From Acinetobacter sp. BY419 (GTDB lineage: Bacteria > Pseudomonadota > Gammaproteobacteria > Pseudomonadales > Moraxellaceae), in assembly GCF_019038395.1 (NCBI RefSeq), contig NZ_JAGFXZ010000003.1, positions 1 to 64,000 on the forward strand: a stretch of DNA of 64,000 nt. Reading direction: 5' to 3'. The notes under the pieces are model-generated. The model was not told the DNA's origin. It saw only the letters and a list, made by a program, of their open reading frames with translations, and did no database searches. Positions 63,287 through 64,000 of this stretch are shown here, piece by piece. A program made the position numbers and the translations under genes. Each line of letters begins with the position of its first letter. The stretch's first letter is position 1.

Positions 63287-63340
63287 GATTTATCTTTTAT
63301 ATGAATGAGTATGCTTGTTTAAACAACACGATTACATGAA

Positions 63341-63364
63341 AAAACCCGTGCAAGCACGGGTTTT
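63341..63364 (-). terminator. Terminator downstream of clpA
   Basis: AAAACCCGTGC pairs with GCACGGGTTTT around AA. On the minus strand it is 16 bases past the clpA stop. Confidence 0.85.
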
Positions 63365-63379
63365 ATTTTTTTATATAGA

Positions 63380-64000
63380 TTAAGCTGGTTCAGCCGTCTG
63401 GTCTTCAAAGACTTCAAGTTTTAAGCCAACCGCTTTACCATTTTCTTTTTTCACCGATACTGAAACGTTACCACCATTTTCAGCCAGTTCTCCAAACAGG
63501 ATCATTTCTGCCAATGGTTTTTTCAGGTGCTCCTGAATCAGACGCTGCATTGGGCGTGCACCCATTAAACGGTCATAGCCATGCTCGGACATCCATTCAC
63601 GCGCACTCTGATCCACTTCCAGCATGACTTTTTTGTCATCCAGTTGTGCCTGAAGTTCGGTCAGGAATTTATCCACCACGTTTTCAATGATGCTGCTTGG
63701 CAATGCTTTGAACTGAATTACACCATCGAGACGGTTACGGAATTCTGGAGAGAAAGCTTTCTTCATCGCTTCCTGGTTATCATTGCTATTGTCCTGTTCC
63801 ATAAAGCCAATGCTGACACGTGAAATACTTTCAGCGCCAATATTGGTGGTGAGAACCAGTACCACGTTACGGAAATCAGATTTACGTCCGTTATTATCAG
63901 TCAATGAACCATGATCCATAATCTGTAATAACAGGTTAAAGACATCCGGATGGGCTTTTTCGATCTCATCGAGCAACAGCACACAGTGCGGATTTTTGTG
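63380..64000 (-). CDS. clpA: ATP-dependent Clp protease ATP-binding subunit ClpA, C-terminal part
   Basis: The frame is open to the window edge, so only the last 206 residues are seen. It contains the second AAA Walker B ([20 protein letters not shown]), the sensor segment LVLTTNIGAES, FSPEFRNRLDGVIQF with the arginine finger, and GYDRLMGARPMQRLIQEHLK. This order and the short acidic tail match ClpA, which unfolds proteins for ClpP. It is unrelated to the T6SS ClpV. The stop is at 63380. Confidence 0.92.
   Translation of the reverse strand, partial: HKNPHCVLLLDEIEKAHPDVFNLLLQIMDHGSLTDNNGRKSDFRNVVLVLTTNIGAESISRVSIGFMEQDNSNDNQEAMKKAFSPEFRNRLDGVIQFKALPSSIIENVVDKFLTELQAQLDDKKVMLEVDQSAREWMSEHGYDRLMGARPMQRLIQEHLKKPLAEMILFGELAENGGNVSVSVKKENGKAVGLKLEVFEDQTAEPA

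Noticed and set aside
1..64000. tRNA, rRNA and CRISPR features
   Set aside because: No cloverleaf-like or ribosomal sequence and no spaced repeat array was recognised in the spacers.

Overview
The window looks like a chromosomal segment of an Acinetobacter species (Gammaproteobacteria, Moraxellaceae). The DNA is AT-rich. The type VI secretion (T6SS) locus carries the genus-specific accessory genes (asaA, asaB, tagN, tagX) and no tssJ. Housekeeping genes such as fumC, tusDCBE, aroQ-accB-accC, prpBC, argF and clpA resemble Acinetobacter homologues. No rRNA, tRNA or CRISPR array was seen.

Layout. (1) 1-5.8 kb: the end of a mobile region. A transposase tail is followed by a tightly overlapping minus-strand operon of three different tyrosine recombinases (452, 533 and 782 aa) and a 70-aa protein. 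This resembles the recombinase-trio modules of Tn554-type, RIT or gamma-mobile-trio elements; its cargo, if any, would lie left of the window. (2) 5.85-26.9 kb: a complete-looking T6SS main cluster in two divergent arms. The minus arm is asaA-tssB-tssC-hcp-tssE-tssF-tssG-asaB-tssM-tagF-tagN. The plus arm is tssH(clpV)-tssA-tssK-tssL-tagX. VgrG, PAAR and effector genes are absent and must be encoded elsewhere. (3) 26.9-31.9 kb: accessory stretch with an alpha/beta hydrolase, an intact IS5-family (IS427-type) element using a -1 frameshift, small unknown genes and a nitroreductase. (4) 31.9-46.7 kb: mostly core genes: fumC behind a perfect Fur-type box, a GalE-like epimerase, tusDCBE, a YVTN beta-propeller protein, ybaK, aroQ-accB-accC, a MASE1-GGDEF diguanylate cyclase, an amidase and an HcaT-like transporter. 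(5) 47-56.7 kb: accessory stretch with a secreted catalase-like protein and a secreted lipase, an SRAP/YedK protein, a higBA toxin-antitoxin pair with duplicated operators, very small genes with their own terminators, a glutamine-rich low-complexity protein and a CinA-type amidohydrolase. (6) 56.7-64 kb: prpB-prpC (2-methylcitrate cycle), a TetR regulator, argF, an MHS-family transporter, ynfA and the 3' end of clpA.

How the genes work together. The T6SS genes encode the sheath (TssBC), tube (Hcp), baseplate (TssE, F, G, K), membrane complex (TssL, M), cap (TssA), recycling ATPase (TssH) and a peptidoglycan-cutting assembly factor (TagX). AroQ, AccB and AccC form a common core operon. PrpB and PrpC supply two steps of propionate breakdown, but the intervening aconitase-type step is not encoded here.

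The least explained parts are the three-recombinase module with its small fourth gene, the pair of terminator-bounded micro-genes near 52.6-53.0 kb, an orphan terminator near 53.2 kb that may end a small RNA, and several strong dyads near promoters. No function was tested; everything is read from sequence and family knowledge.
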